Positions 10,001-21,700 of a stretch of DNA of 64,000 nt are shown here, in pieces (the stretch's first letter is position 1; each line of letters starts with the position of its first letter). The translations under genes and the position numbers were made by a program. The notes under the pieces were generated by a model, which made no database searches, was not told the origin of the DNA, and saw only the letters and a program-made list of their open reading frames with translations. The stretch comes from Leidyana gryllorum EB-2025a (taxonomy: Eukaryota; Apicomplexa): NCBI GenBank assembly GCA_048772705.1, contig JBLWGC010000041.1:101360-165359 (forward strand), written 5' to 3'.

Positions 10001-13000
10001 GCTGCGCTTGAAATCAGCGAAGGGTCGAGAGCTCTGAAGGTGGGCAGTGTCGAGATGACTCTCGGGAGACTCAAGGCGCCCAAACATCGTCAAAAGATGC
10101 TGCACCATGTCGCTGTGTTTCCATTGGAAACGTTACCGGTGAAGGATCGACACTCGCCACATGGGGTTGTATGGACGCCTCGATGGAGCAAATTGAGTGT
10201 GATTGATCATGAGGGCAATATCGCGTCCTATGGTCTTCCGAGTGGATCTGTAGAGAGGACGCAGTCTGCGGCGTCCTTATCTCTCCTACGGAAGAGATGG
10301 GCGGCACAATCATACACTCTTAACCGCAGTCGAGATTGGATCGGAACGTTCAATGAAGTCGGTCTCGACTGGCCCACCCTTCACGTGTCTTTTGCGGAAG
10401 TCGGTAGGCCACAGGAGTACTGTCACGCTCTCAACTCGGCGTCGGCAATCACTGGATGCGGTCACGTCTTGGGTAACTGGAGATTGCTGGGGTCATCAGG
10501 CGACTGGATTTTGCATCCAGCCTATATGAAGCTGATGACTCCGGATCAGCCACTTCGCCTGAGTCTCGAGACGAGCAAACAGGTGGCGGCCGCGTTGTCG
10601 CTGGCCTTTCCGTGGGGTGCATTACATCACCAAGAGACACTGGGTGTGGTCAGTTTGGACGATGAGCGTGACACAGTGCGAGAGGTGTTGGCTGACAGTG
10701 CTGTTCTGAAACACCTGCCTCTCATGCTGGCCACTCTGGGCGCGGGGTACTCGATGGCCCTCAATCCCTTACAGACCTCTCATGGCCAATTTGGAGGGCC
10801 CGGACTGTATGGGACTTGTCTCCAATCTATGAGTGCGGATTCGGTGTACGCGCTACAAGCTCTCCCTCTGATGGCCAAGAAGCCCACTGACAATGATAAG
10901 ATTATGATCGAGTTGGGCAAAAAGGTCCGTCAAAGTTTGATGAGACACCTCTTTCACAAGATGCGCGACTTCCAGTCCCAGTTGGCCAATCCACTGTTCC
11001 TGGCAGCCACCCTGTGTGGCCACGGTCTCTCTCTGGGGGTACGGGAGACCGCTCATTACTACTTGAGACATTTAGCGTTGCGTATGATGCGCCCGTTGAA
11101 ACAGGCCACCTCCTCGTACGACTGCTCTTTGGAGCTGACGAGTCTTTACTCCGCCTTAACTTTAGTCATCCGGATGGTACAGCTATGTGCTCAAGCGAGC
11201 CCGGAAGATGACCTCCACTTGGGCTCGAGACAAAGCCGAGCGTCAACCGAAACCCTCCGGCGGGACTCAGATCCACCGTCTGTCACTACCCGAAGCCCGG
11301 CCGCTTTTGGTCAAGGCAGTGTCGACCCCAAACGTCGGGATAAGAAGGCGATCACTCGACTTCCGAACGGTCAGCGCCCGTTGCCCACGACAGCGGACAA
11401 TCTTAGAGCACCGATTAATGCGGCAACCACGACTGAGCGATACTTCCCTCCATTGTCAGAACCCCATACGACAAAGGCAGTGTGCGCCGTCAAGGCTCAG
11501 GATCTTATATGTACTCCCACGGTAAGACAACGTGTGTTGTGTGAGCGATTTTACACTCTCCATCGATCGGCAGATGTCGCCTTGGGAAGTGGGTCTGGTG
11601 GTATTCTGGGCTATGATGGTCGCATGGAGAAGCGATGCCAGTGTTCGATTAGACAACACGCGGCCCGGTATCAACGACAATCCCGTTGGCTTGGAGGAGG
11701 TACACTTAGCACATTACAAAGTATTGAAGAGGATAGTTGAGGGAATGTTAGAGGAGCACGAGACGCTGGCTGCTGAATGTCTCGTTCGTGCACTCAGCCA
11801 TCCCCTTTCGATTTGTCGCGATTCCATTGGCTTGACGGGCGATCTTGCCTTGGCACATCGCCACTCCTCCCGCAAGTCCACCAATATGCCCCCCACAATG
11901 ACTCGACATACCGACACGGTCGCTCAGCAGCTCGGATTGGAGAAGCGAATGAGAGTTTTGGGTATTCGGCGCGCCGAAGTCCAGGCTGTGAGCCGTGATG
12001 GGGTTCTGGGTGCCAAAGTGTTGCTCATGATGGAGTTTTTTACTGCTCATCCACTCCACTGGCGTGGATTACTATTGACTCACTCCGCGTGGCTGTCTTT
12101 GGGACGGCCGACGACGCAATTCACGCGAACGGTTTGCGCGCTGGAGGAGTCTTTGAGCGGCCATCAAACCAATGCGGGTACAGATCAACCAACACCCGCC
12201 TTGCGGCATCAAGACAGTCTGTCTGGAGTCATCAGCACTATGCGTGACCGGAATATAAGAGAGCTGAGCAGTGCGATTCTCGGCATTGTTACGTCCTATG
12301 CCACAGAGACTTCCTTCTCGAGCTTCTGTGCTAATGTATTCTACCAATGGTTGATCTTGGATCCAAAACATACCCTGGCGGCGATTGCCAAAGCCATCGA
12401 GTGAGTCGTTGAGAAAAAAATCGAGGATCACTCTCATTCAATGTGACCCGCGCAGCATTCACGATATACCGGTTACAATGCCTCTCGCTGCTCTGCGAGC
12501 TATGGGGCATATGGTGACAAAGTAAGTGTGTGTCTTGGGAGCACCGAACGTCATTCTGCTGCAATGATCAGTGACCCTCAACTGGGATATCGGTTCGCCA
12601 GACTTATGATTGAGTTGGTGGTGTTGAGATTAGTCGATCCAACTGTGATACGTTTGAAGTAAGTGTCGCCCCTCAAGTCCCATAATTGTGCTCAGGCGAG
12701 AAAGCGTACGGGGAGTGACAGGTTTCGTTTACGAACTCATTCGAGCGGTTCCGGCAGTGGCATTGCATCGAGAGACCCAACGATTAGCGGTCGGATGCTC
12801 CCACGCTATATATGTATATCAGTTGAAGACAGCAATGCTATTCAGGAACTTCACCAGTCTCAGAGGAAAAGTCCGAGCGGTGGCCTTCGTGGAAGATGGG
12901 ACAAAGCTGTTGTCCTTCACGCCTACGGAGGCTCACGTCAAAGTGTGGCCTTTAGATCGGCAGACGAGTGGAACATCCGTCCTGTCGACCTTTGGAGGCG

Positions 13001-13259
13001 CAATGGGATTCAATAGGAAAGGAACTCCCCGCACACTCCTCTTGATCCCCAGGCCACAAGTGCGACCAGAAGATGATCTCGATACAGTCGCTCGGTTCTC
13101 AATCACTCGTGCAGCAACTGGCGATTGGATGTTAACAGAGTAAGTGAGGGAGGAGACATGTGTTTGAATGATTATGGTGTGTGTGTGTGGTGTGTGTGGT
13201 GTGTGGTATTCGGTTGCGCCGTCAGGGGCTTCACGATTATATATTTGTTGTTGATTTGA
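7022..13259 (+). CDS. WDR7 / rabconnectin-3-beta-like WD40 protein
   Basis: About 1,985 residues in six exons: 7022-11521, 11574-12400, 12456-12521, 12572-12658, 12696-13139, 13226-13259, all phase-consistent. N-terminal WD40-type strands (ILGLSDGTLVGLICGE, AVAGGPQVHVIDW) precede a long disordered Ser/Asp-rich linker (residues about 600-800), then a helical repeat region and a C-terminal propeller part with VALHRETQRLAVGCSHAI and VRAVAFVEDGTKLLSF, matching the conserved end of WDR7. In animals WDR7 partners DMXL proteins to assemble V-ATPase (RAVE-like activity) and works on endosomes and secretory vesicles. The 5' end is unresolved: the frame is open from about 6952 but has no ATG before 7826, which would remove the first propeller; 7022 marks the first GTG. 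An upstream exon or a non-AUG start is needed. Confidence 0.8.
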
Positions 13260-13408
13260 TCTACTTATATATGGTTTGTGGGCTCTTTGAAGGTGTACTG
13301 TCTGTCCCTCAGTCATCAGTACGAGCAAGTGTGGCGTTTGTCAAATGCTGCTGTGAACGGCGGGCGGTAGAAAAAGTATATATCAGCACAAAAACGACAA
13401 CAGATCAA

Positions 13409-14269
13409 TCAGCAGCATCCACCAGACTGTTTCTTGTGTTGCGTCGGTTGAACAGACGGCGCAACAGATTGGTGATTTGAAGATCTGTTGTTATGCTTAG
13501 TGGAACTCCTGGCCTGGCTCGGCTGATCATGAACCGAACCGCCAACAGCAGCAGCATTGGACGAGGGAGGGACGGGAACCGCCAAAGAATTAGATGGAGC
13601 CACTGAGGGCGGTATTGAAGTATAGCGCGCCAAGGGGGAGCCATACGCACTTAAAGTAGGGGGATATACGGGTTGCGATGTCATGGTCGATGGCGGTACA
13701 GACGGTGGCCTGCTCATCAGTAAACCGCCTTGCGCCGGCATATCACGGAAGGACATGTTAGCCAGTGTAGGTTTCGGAGCTGGGAGACTTTGACTCATCA
13801 CTGCGGCCGACGCGGGGATGCTCGCTGTAGAGACAAACGAAACCGGCACAGACTGAGAGATCTTCCTTTCAATTGGCGGACGCGAGTTGATAATAGTTCC
13901 GGGTGGCGGAGCAGCTGCTGACGGCTTAGGGGTGGGCTCCATCGTGCGAGCCGTAGACGGCACGTCTGGCGATGGAGCTCCAATCAAACCCCTACGCGCC
14001 AACGATGCGAGACTTTCGCCAGCAGGGATCACTGTTCCCACCATCTCCGTGGATCGAGGCCCCACAGCAACGGCAGTCTTGCTCTGTGGCTCATATGTGC
14101 TCCCGAAATGGGCCGTCGCGGCAGAGTTAAACATCGGGTTTGGCGCGGGGGCGGTTGTATTGGCAGTTAAAGGGGCAAGTCGATTCATCACAGTAGTCGA
14201 ACTTGAGGGCGGAGGGGCTAATGGGGACCGTTTACTCGTGTCAACCAGAGTTGAACGACTGTAATTCAT
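13409..14269 (-). CDS. Ser/Pro/Ala-rich disordered protein ending in GGCC
   Basis: A 286-residue single-exon protein starting MNYSRSTLVDTSKR. Almost all of it is low-complexity Pro, Ser, Ala, Thr and Val with no folded domain. It ends KKQSGGCC: a short basic stretch followed by two terminal cysteines, the form used for geranylgeranylation of Rab proteins or for palmitoylation. Membrane anchoring is therefore possible but unproven. It starts 16 bp from the divergent AHA1-like gene. A second Ser/Pro-rich gene with a Cys-containing end lies on the same strand at 15115-16686. Confidence 0.6.
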   Translation of the reverse strand: MNYSRSTLVDTSKRSPLAPPPSSSTTVMNRLAPLTANTTAPAPNPMFNSAATAHFGSTYEPQSKTAVAVGPRSTEMVGTVIPAGESLASLARRGLIGAPSPDVPSTARTMEPTPKPSAAAPPPGTIINSRPPIERKISQSVPVSFVSTASIPASAAVMSQSLPAPKPTLANMSFRDMPAQGGLLMSRPPSVPPSTMTSQPVYPPTLSAYGSPLARYTSIPPSVAPSNSLAVPVPPSSNAAAVGGSVHDQPSQARSSTKHNNRSSNHQSVAPSVQPTQHKKQSGGCC

Positions 14270-14285
14270 ACAGAAAATTTCCCAA
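14270..14285. promoter_or_regulatory. 16-bp gap between divergent start codons
   Basis: The 16 bp between the ATGs of the GGCC-tailed protein (minus) and the AHA1-like gene (plus), A-rich. It is too short for two separate promoters, so each promoter must overlap the other gene's transcribed region. Confidence 0.35.
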
Positions 14286-14875
14286 ATGGACCCAGTCTCG
14301 AAGGCTATCTTCAATGTACCTCCGCGTATAGTCTACCAGGCTCTCGCCACCACCGATGGGTGGTATAGACTTTCCCTCGGAGCCCACACCGATTTTGTAA
14401 GTGCATAATATCGCCCTTTCGTCTCATTTTGCAGCCCAAAAGGTTCCCGTTGTGGGCAACGCCTACTCTGTCTTGGATGGTATGCTCACGGGCAGAATCA
14501 TAGAGCTCCGTCCCGAGAAACTCGTCCACTTGAGCTTGAAATTGTAAGTCTGCCCCTCGCGCCTACTAATTCATGTTTCACAATCTTCACGCAGAGCGGA
14601 TTGGCCAGCGGATGCCACCCCATCTGACGTGCGCATCAAACTCGGCGAAGAGGGTCGAGCCGACTCCACTCGCATCGAAGTGGCACAAACACCAATCTAC
14701 ACTCGCCCGGGCGAGACCGAAGGTGTCGGTAAGGCTTCAGTTCACGCACACACGTGTGTCAATAACCAATGACTGCATCACAGCCACTAAACGCATGGCC
14801 ACAATGTGGGAAACCATCTGGGATCGATTAGACAAAGTTTTTGGCTACGGACGGGAGCGTCTGGAGGATGATTGA
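14286..14875 (+). CDS. AHA1-like (AHSA1/SRPBCC fold) protein
   Basis: A 145-residue protein from four exons: 14286-14396, 14443-14543, 14595-14728, 14784-14875. The order PPRIVYQALATTDGW, GNAYSVLDGMLTGRIIELRPEKLVHLSL, ADWPADATPSDVRIKL, EVAQTPIY, MWETIWDRL matches the C-terminal AHSA1 domain of AHA1, an Hsp90 ATPase activator. The long N-terminal Aha1 domain is absent, so this is a single-domain version and Hsp90 activation is only inferred. Phase requires the first intron to end at AAAAG (14442), eight bases past a more typical GCAG. The third intron contains ACACGTGTGT at 14750-14759. Confidence 0.75.
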
Positions 14876-15114
14876 GTGATCTAAAGAACTAACCTAAAGG
14901 ATGACACTGTTTATACTAAAGCTCTGCCTGCCCATCACTCGCATCTCGATTTAAAAGAAAAACCATCAGGAAAGACACTCCTACTAGTCTTCAAGACACA
15001 CAAGGAGAGACACCAGCCACCCTCCTGTCGCTGTTGGAGTTGATTGGCGAGGAGACATGGCAAGAGCAAAAAAAAGGAGAAGCTGCAGAAAAAGTCCACC
15101 CTAAAACACGAACC
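14876..15114. other. 239-bp convergent spacer
   Basis: Lies between the AHA1-like stop and the stop of the Ser/Pro-rich gene on the minus strand. No gene, repeat or hairpin stands out. Confidence 0.4.
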
Positions 15115-16686
15115 CTAACAGGGGATGCAATAATGCTTTGGATGCCGCCTCCGGGTGGTGGGTGAGTTCTGCACTTTATAAGCTGGCGGATGCACAAGAT
15201 AGCCACTGACAGAGTTTAGCTCCAAGTCGTTAGGTATTCTCATCAATCTCCCATGCCGACCCACCACTGTTGGGACAGGACCGCCCATTGCATTGTGCTC
15301 CTCTGCATAGTCATATGGGGGTGGGATCTGGCTTAACACAATGTCTCTTAAGGACACTTCGTCATCAGCAAATAGATCGTAGTATTGCGCAGGAGCTGTA
15401 GCGCTCCCCAGAGGTAGATCGGGATCTGCTGGAACCACCAATACTGGAGGCTGCCGTTGCACCGACACAGCGCGATTGTAAGACGTCCGCGGCACGTGCA
15501 GAGATGGCCGCTGCACTGCTTGCCGTGGAGCAGCATGAAGCACTTGAGGGGGCGGGGGGGAAGGGGAGGTAGTAGCTACTGCCCCGACCTTCTCCAAGCT
15601 TTTCGGGTTATGAGCTAAAGCAGCCAGCAAAGGATTTGGGGTGAACGCGGGAACCGACTCTTTCGCCACAGTGTGCCCTTCGGCGGCAGGCAGCTCGTTG
15701 TTAACTGCTGCAGAGGACTGCTGGACGACAGGCCGGGCTATCGTTGTCGGGAGTCGAGAGGCGGGGGATACTGGAGGGGACGCCACAAACTCGGGCGCTC
15801 CTCTCATCACATACTTAGGAGCTGGAGTCAGCTTGGACATCGACGCCGGTGAATTAGCAGAAGGCCATTGGGTCTGCACCGAAGGTTTGGTCACCTGCGT
15901 CTGCTGCTGCAGCGGAGATGGAAGCACGTTGTTCGATGTTGCGCGATATGTTGTTGGAGCAATAACTGTTGTAGATGGGGGAGTCGTCAATGTCACGCTC
16001 CTTCCCAACTGAGATACAGTCGGACTCGACGAATGATGGAGTAAAGGGGAAATTTGGCGGCTTTCCACACTGGTAGCTATCAAATTGACACCGATAGTTG
16101 GTTCTGCAGATAATTGAGCAGGAACAGTTACTTCACCAAGAAGTGAGGCCATAGAGGGCCGAGGAGTGGAAGCTCGCATCAGCAATTCACTCTCTCTCAA
16201 AGAGGAAGACACTCTCGTCATCGAGAAGGGAGTAGGGGGGGAGAAAGGGGCAGATCCTTCCTTGCTGTTGTGTGCCCCTGATCGAGACCCATCACGGAAT
16301 ACCGTAGAAGGCCTCGACCCTGAACGAGATCGTGTGGCAGCGAGTGCTGTTCGTGTGTCTGTTGTGGTTGGAGTTTTCGGGTCGCTACTCAATCCATTCT
16401 GAGAAGACGACCGGTGTTTCAATTGAGCTTTGGCAGTACTAGCGGTAGTGTCGGCCAAGGAACGAAATCGGGAGGTTCCGAATTTAGCCGTCGACCGTGA
16501 CGTTGCCGCGGCTTGAGAGGGTGGGACTCGCGACAAATCGAGTTCATTCATACTCGCTCTTGGTTGTGTCATCCGCACACCCCCACTCGGGGTGCTCTGA
16601 TATCTTGTTGCTCCCATCGAAGGCTTTTGCTGACTGGAGTACTTCAAGGCCTGGGCGACCCGCCTCCCTTTGAGGTAGTCTGCCAT
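15115..16686 (-). CDS. large Ser/Pro/Thr-rich disordered protein ending in CIPC
   Basis: A 523-residue single-exon protein starting MADYLKGRRVAQALKYSS. Nearly the whole length is disordered and rich in Ser, Pro, Thr, Ala and Val, with several SRSRS-like basic-serine clusters (residues 70-130) that may be phosphorylated. Near the C-terminus is an ordered patch (YYDLFADDEVSLRDIVLS) and then a basic tail ending RRRHPKHYCIPC. CIPC has the cysteine placement of a CaaX box, though Pro is an unusual third residue. No known family. Confidence 0.6.
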   Translation of the reverse strand: MADYLKGRRVAQALKYSSQQKPSMGATRYQSTPSGGVRMTQPRASMNELDLSRVPPSQAAATSRSTAKFGTSRFRSLADTTASTAKAQLKHRSSSQNGLSSDPKTPTTTDTRTALAATRSRSGSRPSTVFRDGSRSGAHNSKEGSAPFSPPTPFSMTRVSSSLRESELLMRASTPRPSMASLLGEVTVPAQLSAEPTIGVNLIATSVESRQISPLLHHSSSPTVSQLGRSVTLTTPPSTTVIAPTTYRATSNNVLPSPLQQQTQVTKPSVQTQWPSANSPASMSKLTPAPKYVMRGAPEFVASPPVSPASRLPTTIARPVVQQSSAAVNNELPAAEGHTVAKESVPAFTPNPLLAALAHNPKSLEKVGAVATTSPSPPPPQVLHAAPRQAVQRPSLHVPRTSYNRAVSVQRQPPVLVVPADPDLPLGSATAPAQYYDLFADDEVSLRDIVLSQIPPPYDYAEEHNAMGGPVPTVVGRHGRLMRIPNDLELNSVSGYLVHPPAYKVQNSPTTRRRHPKHYCIPC

Positions 16687-16755
16687 CCACCACTCAAGAG
16701 CCACCAATCGCAATCACAAAATCGAGGTGTTAATCCAAAAAATCGACATCCACAC

Positions 16756-17478
16756 CTAGGTCAAGGGGATCTTGACCATTTTATCACGGTCCTCCTCGAC
16801 TCCTTGGAGTGCAAAGTGTTCATAAATATTGATCCATTCATCTCCGACTAACTCTGGTCTGCACAACGCGATCAATGGGTGAATTGATGAGACCTTTACT
16901 CACTCAAATCCGTGCAGGTTCACTTGACCCTTGTGACTTTTCTCCCACTCTTTCTCTCTCTTGTCTAATCGCTGGGAAATGATGGGCAAACCCACGGCAC
17001 TTCCAGTCCGTAACTTGAGGGACAACGTGGGCCGTGGCGGATGATTCCCGTACAGCACCGCAGCCGCGGCGTACTGCTTCAAAGCGGTCGCCACTGCTTC
17101 CGCCCCCGCTTCCCCAATGTCTCGCCGCGCGGACCTTACAAACCCCTCGTTTCGAAAGGCTTGATCAGCGGTCCCGTCTTTGGTACGGACCACCTGGATG
17201 TATTCTACAGTCAATCGATCTATGCTGGAGAGAGGGAGAAAGAGAACGTACTGCTAGCTTTGTCTTCCGTGTCAGAAAAGTCCTGGAAAGCTGCTTCAGC
17301 AGAAAGTGCGCCAACTACCTACCGGCACTTCGAGATCGTAATGAATATTCACATAAGGGTGGCCAGGGTCATAGTCGTCTTTGCCGTAAACTGGTTCTCC
17401 CAACAATCCTACATTTGGTTTGAAAGCTTGCATCGAAGCAACTGGAAAGTTCTCATTGCCAGCTCTGTAGGGGTTCAT
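16756..17478 (-). CDS. conserved-looking protein, unrecognised
   Basis: Starts MNPYRAGNENFPV at 17478. Three exons can be joined: 17478 to about 17320 (ending EVPV), about 17218 to 16906, and about 16860 to 16756 ending VKIPLT. The joined sequence of roughly 190 residues contains PVYGKDDYDPGHPYVNIHYDLEVP and a Lys/Glu-rich helix (RLDKREKEWEKSHKG). There is no membrane segment or signal peptide. It is too regular in composition to be spurious, but I cannot assign a family. It diverges from the BSD-domain gene, 87 bp between starts. Confidence 0.6.
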
Positions 17479-17565
17479 CTAATGTTCCTTTTGTGCGGTG
17501 AAGTCTTTCCAACCACTCACTGCGAAGGCTGTAGATATTAGAACCACAACCTGATTTAGTGGCAT

Positions 17566-18731
17566 ATGCAAAGTCTTTTGAAGTCCTTCGTGGAAAGTAT
17601 AAAGCCAGTAGTTGAGGGTGCTGGCTCGGCTGTGGTGGCGAGTGGCTCCAACGATGATTCTGGAGCTGTAGCAAGCTGTACTCTTGACGGAATTGACTAT
17701 ACAACTGTCCCGTCTCCCGAAAACGGAGAACCGGTAGGCACCAAACGTGTGTGCTGTGCGAACTACTTACTCCCTTCCAGATATGGCCCGCCTTGGATGC
17801 CACTAAGCTGCAGGAAAGCTGGGAAAGTATCAAACAAAGCGTTTCGAACTCAGAGGCAGCTCAGCAGCACTTCAAACAGGCTGGCGAATTCGTAACTAAA
17901 GGATGGAGTATGGCAACTGAGTCTGTCAAGGCAACCGCAAAGGTCGTACTGGATGACGTTCAGGCTTTACGGACTGTCACGCAAATGGATGCTGAGATGC
18001 CGAAGGCGACTACTCTACCTCTGCCAGCGCCTCCGCCTGGCCATCCGTTTGCTACCCTTCCGTGGGAAGATGTAGAAGTCAAATATAAAGGAGAGCCTTG
18101 GTTGGACATTGCGGAGCCTCAGGAGTTACGGCAGGGTATCAAACGAATTCTTCGAGCGGTTGCGCAGGATGAGAGTTTGTTCGACTTCCCACCACCCCCG
18201 AGCGAATATCACTTCGAGTTTGACCCTTGGAGACAAGCCTTTGCAGCTGCTATGATTGTTATCGATCAGGAACTGGCAAGGCTCAGGTACGAGATGGTCC
18301 CCAAGCGTTTGAGAGAAGAGGACTTCTGGTTGATGTATTTCTATCGAGTTGAAACGGAGGCGATCCCCTCCATCCCGAAGAAAATTGTTGGCCAGCTGGC
18401 CGAATTGCGGGCGGGAGCGGAAAGCTCAGTTGCGGCCGACGAGAGGGACGAGCGCGCCAACAAACGCATCCACGAAATGAAGAAGAAAATACAACAGGAT
18501 AACGGAGGGAATGAGTCGATGGCTGCATCGCAGGGCTCGCTTCTGGACATCATTGGACGCGTGGTAGGCGGTGATGTTGCATCACCAGAAGGCGCAATTC
18601 CTGTTGTGGAGTTGACCAGTCCTCAGCGCGGTGGAGTAGAGGTCGCGGAAGACCCCACGCCAACACCCGAGCATCGCATCGGAGACGAGGAGCTGGAGGA
18701 ATTCGAGGAGATGCTCGCTAAAGGGGTCTAG
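17566..18731 (+). CDS. BSD-domain protein
   Basis: A 372-residue protein from two exons, 17566-17733 and 17781-18731. Residues about 150-260 form a BSD domain: FDFPPPPSEYHFEFDPW, then RYEMVPKRLREEDFWLMYFYRV, which carries the paired aromatic residues that define the family. The C-terminal third is acidic and disordered and ends EELEEFEEMLAKGV. BSD proteins include TFIIH p62, the synapse-associated SYAP1 group and plant paralogues; the N-terminal helix (LLKSFVESIKPVVEGAGS) fits the SYAP1/BSD group better than p62. The intron contains AACGTGTGTG at 17744-17753. The stop lies one base from the EDC4-like stop on the other strand. Confidence 0.82.
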
Positions 18732-18732
18732 T

Positions 18733-21700
18733 TCATGTTCGTGTACCGACCAATCTGTGGGAACTCCCAGGTAGATTCGAAAGTTATCCTCTTACCTCTC
18801 GCACAGGGCTAAGATGACCTTAAGATCGGCTTTCATACTCTCACGTGTCGGAGATCGAAGAGCTTCTGAGCCTTAGTGAACAGACAGACAGATTAGGACG
18901 CCGTTTCCTACCTGTTACAGGATTTCCCCCATCGGATATACTCCTCTGAACAATGCGAACCGCTCTCTCGATCATAGTCGTTAGTTGAATCTTCTCCGGC
19001 GAGCTGAGCGCCACCTCGTCGATATTCACATTCATTAGGGCATGGCTGGACAGATTGTGGCGTTACCCTCACCCGTGTGGAGACTTACGTTATCCAGTTG
19101 GCTCGCCTTGGGACATCCAACACGTCAGTGACGACAGAAGCCATCGGAACTCTCTTGATGGAAGGATCCCCAGAGGACGTTGCCAGACGGAATCGGGAAG
19201 TGTTCTCATCCGCTCGATGCTGGAAGCAGGCAGCCATGCTGTCGGAGAGGACTGGTTAGGGGTAGGGATCGTCGTGAGTCACAGACATCATTTTCGGAAC
19301 GTTACCTTTCACGACAGCCACCACAATTGACGTCTTATCTTTGAGACGCTCATCCTTGACATTCATGTGTCTTGTGGCAAGGATGGTCCAGAATCCGTGG
19401 GTTTTCTCGTCATTATCCTTGGAGCACGCGTGGTACAACGCAGTGTCCAGCTCGCCATCACCAATATGCTTGAGCAGCTGCTCAGCAACCGCTTCCTTGA
19501 CGTTTGAGAGGTCAATTTGCGAGAGATCGGTGGTGTGCGAGTTGTAGTTCTGGTCGTGGGCTGAGCGTGAGGACACCAATTGATCTTCGTGAGGGGTGGA
19601 GATGATGCCCTGTGGAGGGGCGTTGGGGCTTGCACGCAGAGCGGAGCTCGACGGCGGAGCCAACCGGCCACCATAAGGAGCCCACGACTCCACCATGGCT
19701 CCATGAGGTCTGCCGTAGATGGCCGAAGCACTGGCTGGCCAGTGCTGATGCCCAGTGGACGCAGTTGTCCCCAGACCGTCGTAAGGAGGGAACCGGCTGC
19801 TGGGTCGGAGGGGTGGCACCCCAGCTGTTACACTTTCGTAGGATCTGTCAGTGTAGCTGGGCCCACCATCTGAAGGGAGGTTATGAAACAGAGCCGCGAT
19901 TGGGGGGAAGCTTACACTGGGAGCGGGTAGTGCGATGAGCACAGGCAGGCATCTCTAAGGGCGTAGGAAGCTCGTGATGATGGTGGTGGTGAAAGTCGGG
20001 ATGGTAGGTACGACTGGAGGCGGAGGGCGGGGGAATGGAATGGTAACATCGGTACGGAGGTGCCATCTCGGAGACGCAGTCCAGACACTCATGTGGAGCT
20101 GGTACTGTGTGGTGGTAGTGTGTGGGCTCCGCACCCATGGTGGCAGATCTCCGTTGGGCTGGCGAGATGGGCGGTTGCAGGTGTTCCATGAAGTTCTGAC
20201 GCATTGTCTCGAATTGAATTCGGAGATTCTCCAACGCAGCCTTCATCGAAGAGGATTTTTCGCTGATGATATCGATCAACTCGGTCTGAAGGCGAGAATT
20301 GGGGATTCAGTTGCAGCAAAGGAGTCGACTCACGTTGTCCTTGGGCGCCGTCGGAGTGGCTCGGTTCTGCAAGAACTGCTCGGTGATCATAGAGCGTTGT
20401 TGCTCGAACAGACGCTCCAATTGGGACGAGAATTGTTGTACAAGAGTGTCCTTCTGTAAATCCATTGTCTGCCGAATCTCCGCAACATCCTCAATGATAC
20501 TGCTCAATTTGCTCTGTAGAGCAGATTTGAGCAGCGTGGATGTTTTGGAGAGATGGTCAGCTTGCAGTGTAGACATTTGTTTCGCAACACCACCCAAAAT
20601 GTCGTTCTTGGTGCGAAGCAGTAGACTGTTCAATATCTCCTCGGATACTCCAGTACCCTCGCTGTTCAACTTGCCCACTTCTTCTGATGCAGCAGTCACG
20701 GAAGATTTGACAGTGTCGGTCAACGAGCCCAGCCTCTCTTCCAATGTCTCCTCGATGCCTTTCAGGATGACTTGGCACACATAATTAGACATATGACTGA
20801 GAAAAGGCATTTTTCTCACACGGAAGACCCGTAAGTGCCACTCACTGTGAAAGGGATTCGCTGAGCGATTTGATCGCACTGTTGACGCTCTGTTGGATCA
20901 CTCGCTCGACTTGGTGAGTGATACGAGTGCTATTCTCCAACATACTCTGGTTCGAGACCAAGCGGTCTATGCGCCTGGAGAGATCTGCAGGAGGCAGCAA
21001 ATTAATCTTTGAGCCCGAAGGTGGTGAGAGGAGTGAGCGTACCTTCAAAGTCGAAATGAGTAGATGGAGCTGCAGGCTGGGAGAGAGGGATCCGAGACTC
21101 CAGTTTTGACACAATGAGTGTCGCCAACCCATCCAAAGAAACATTCTGCTCCTGAGGTTTGGGAGAGTCTCCGACGAGAGTGTAGTTGGGAGCACCCCAC
21201 ATCCTCTCATTCTCGTCTCCTTGTTTCTCTAAGGGAGAACTGAATCCGGGAGGGACGGTGAGAGGCGCGGCGAGAGGATCTAACGAGAGGTCGGGAGACT
21301 CTCGCAAACTTCTCACTTCCTCCTGTATGTCTCGCAGATCGTGTTCCTCATACGATGCGACGCCGTCCTCCATGTCGTCACCAGCCTCGTCATCGGGCTG
21401 AATGACTAACTCCTCTTCGGTATCATCCGACGAGGAAGGAGAGCTTTCGACGTCCCCTTCATTATCATCTTCACCTTCGCCTTCACCATGTTGGGGTATT
21501 GGCTCACGGCTCGGAGCTCCCGAACTGGAAGCCGAGACAGCCGCGCTTCCGTGACGGGGACGAGTTCCAGTGATGACCTTGGAGGAGTCGATGAGATTAA
21601 AATGAGCGGTCTCCGCTGGATTCGTGGTGGAGGGAACAATCAAATAGTATTGGTCATCTCTGACATTGACGATTGCGCGGGTGCCTGGGAATGCCTTGTG

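Noticed and set aside
15641-16402. Plus-strand Val/Gly-rich frames opposite the Ser/Pro-rich gene
   Set aside because: Shadow frames produced by the low-complexity codons of the minus-strand gene.
19077-19259. A 60-codon plus-strand frame (METYVIQLARLGTS...) that reads like protein
   Set aside because: It is antisense to an exon of the EDC4-like gene whose minus-strand frame and splices fit the family's C-terminal domain better.
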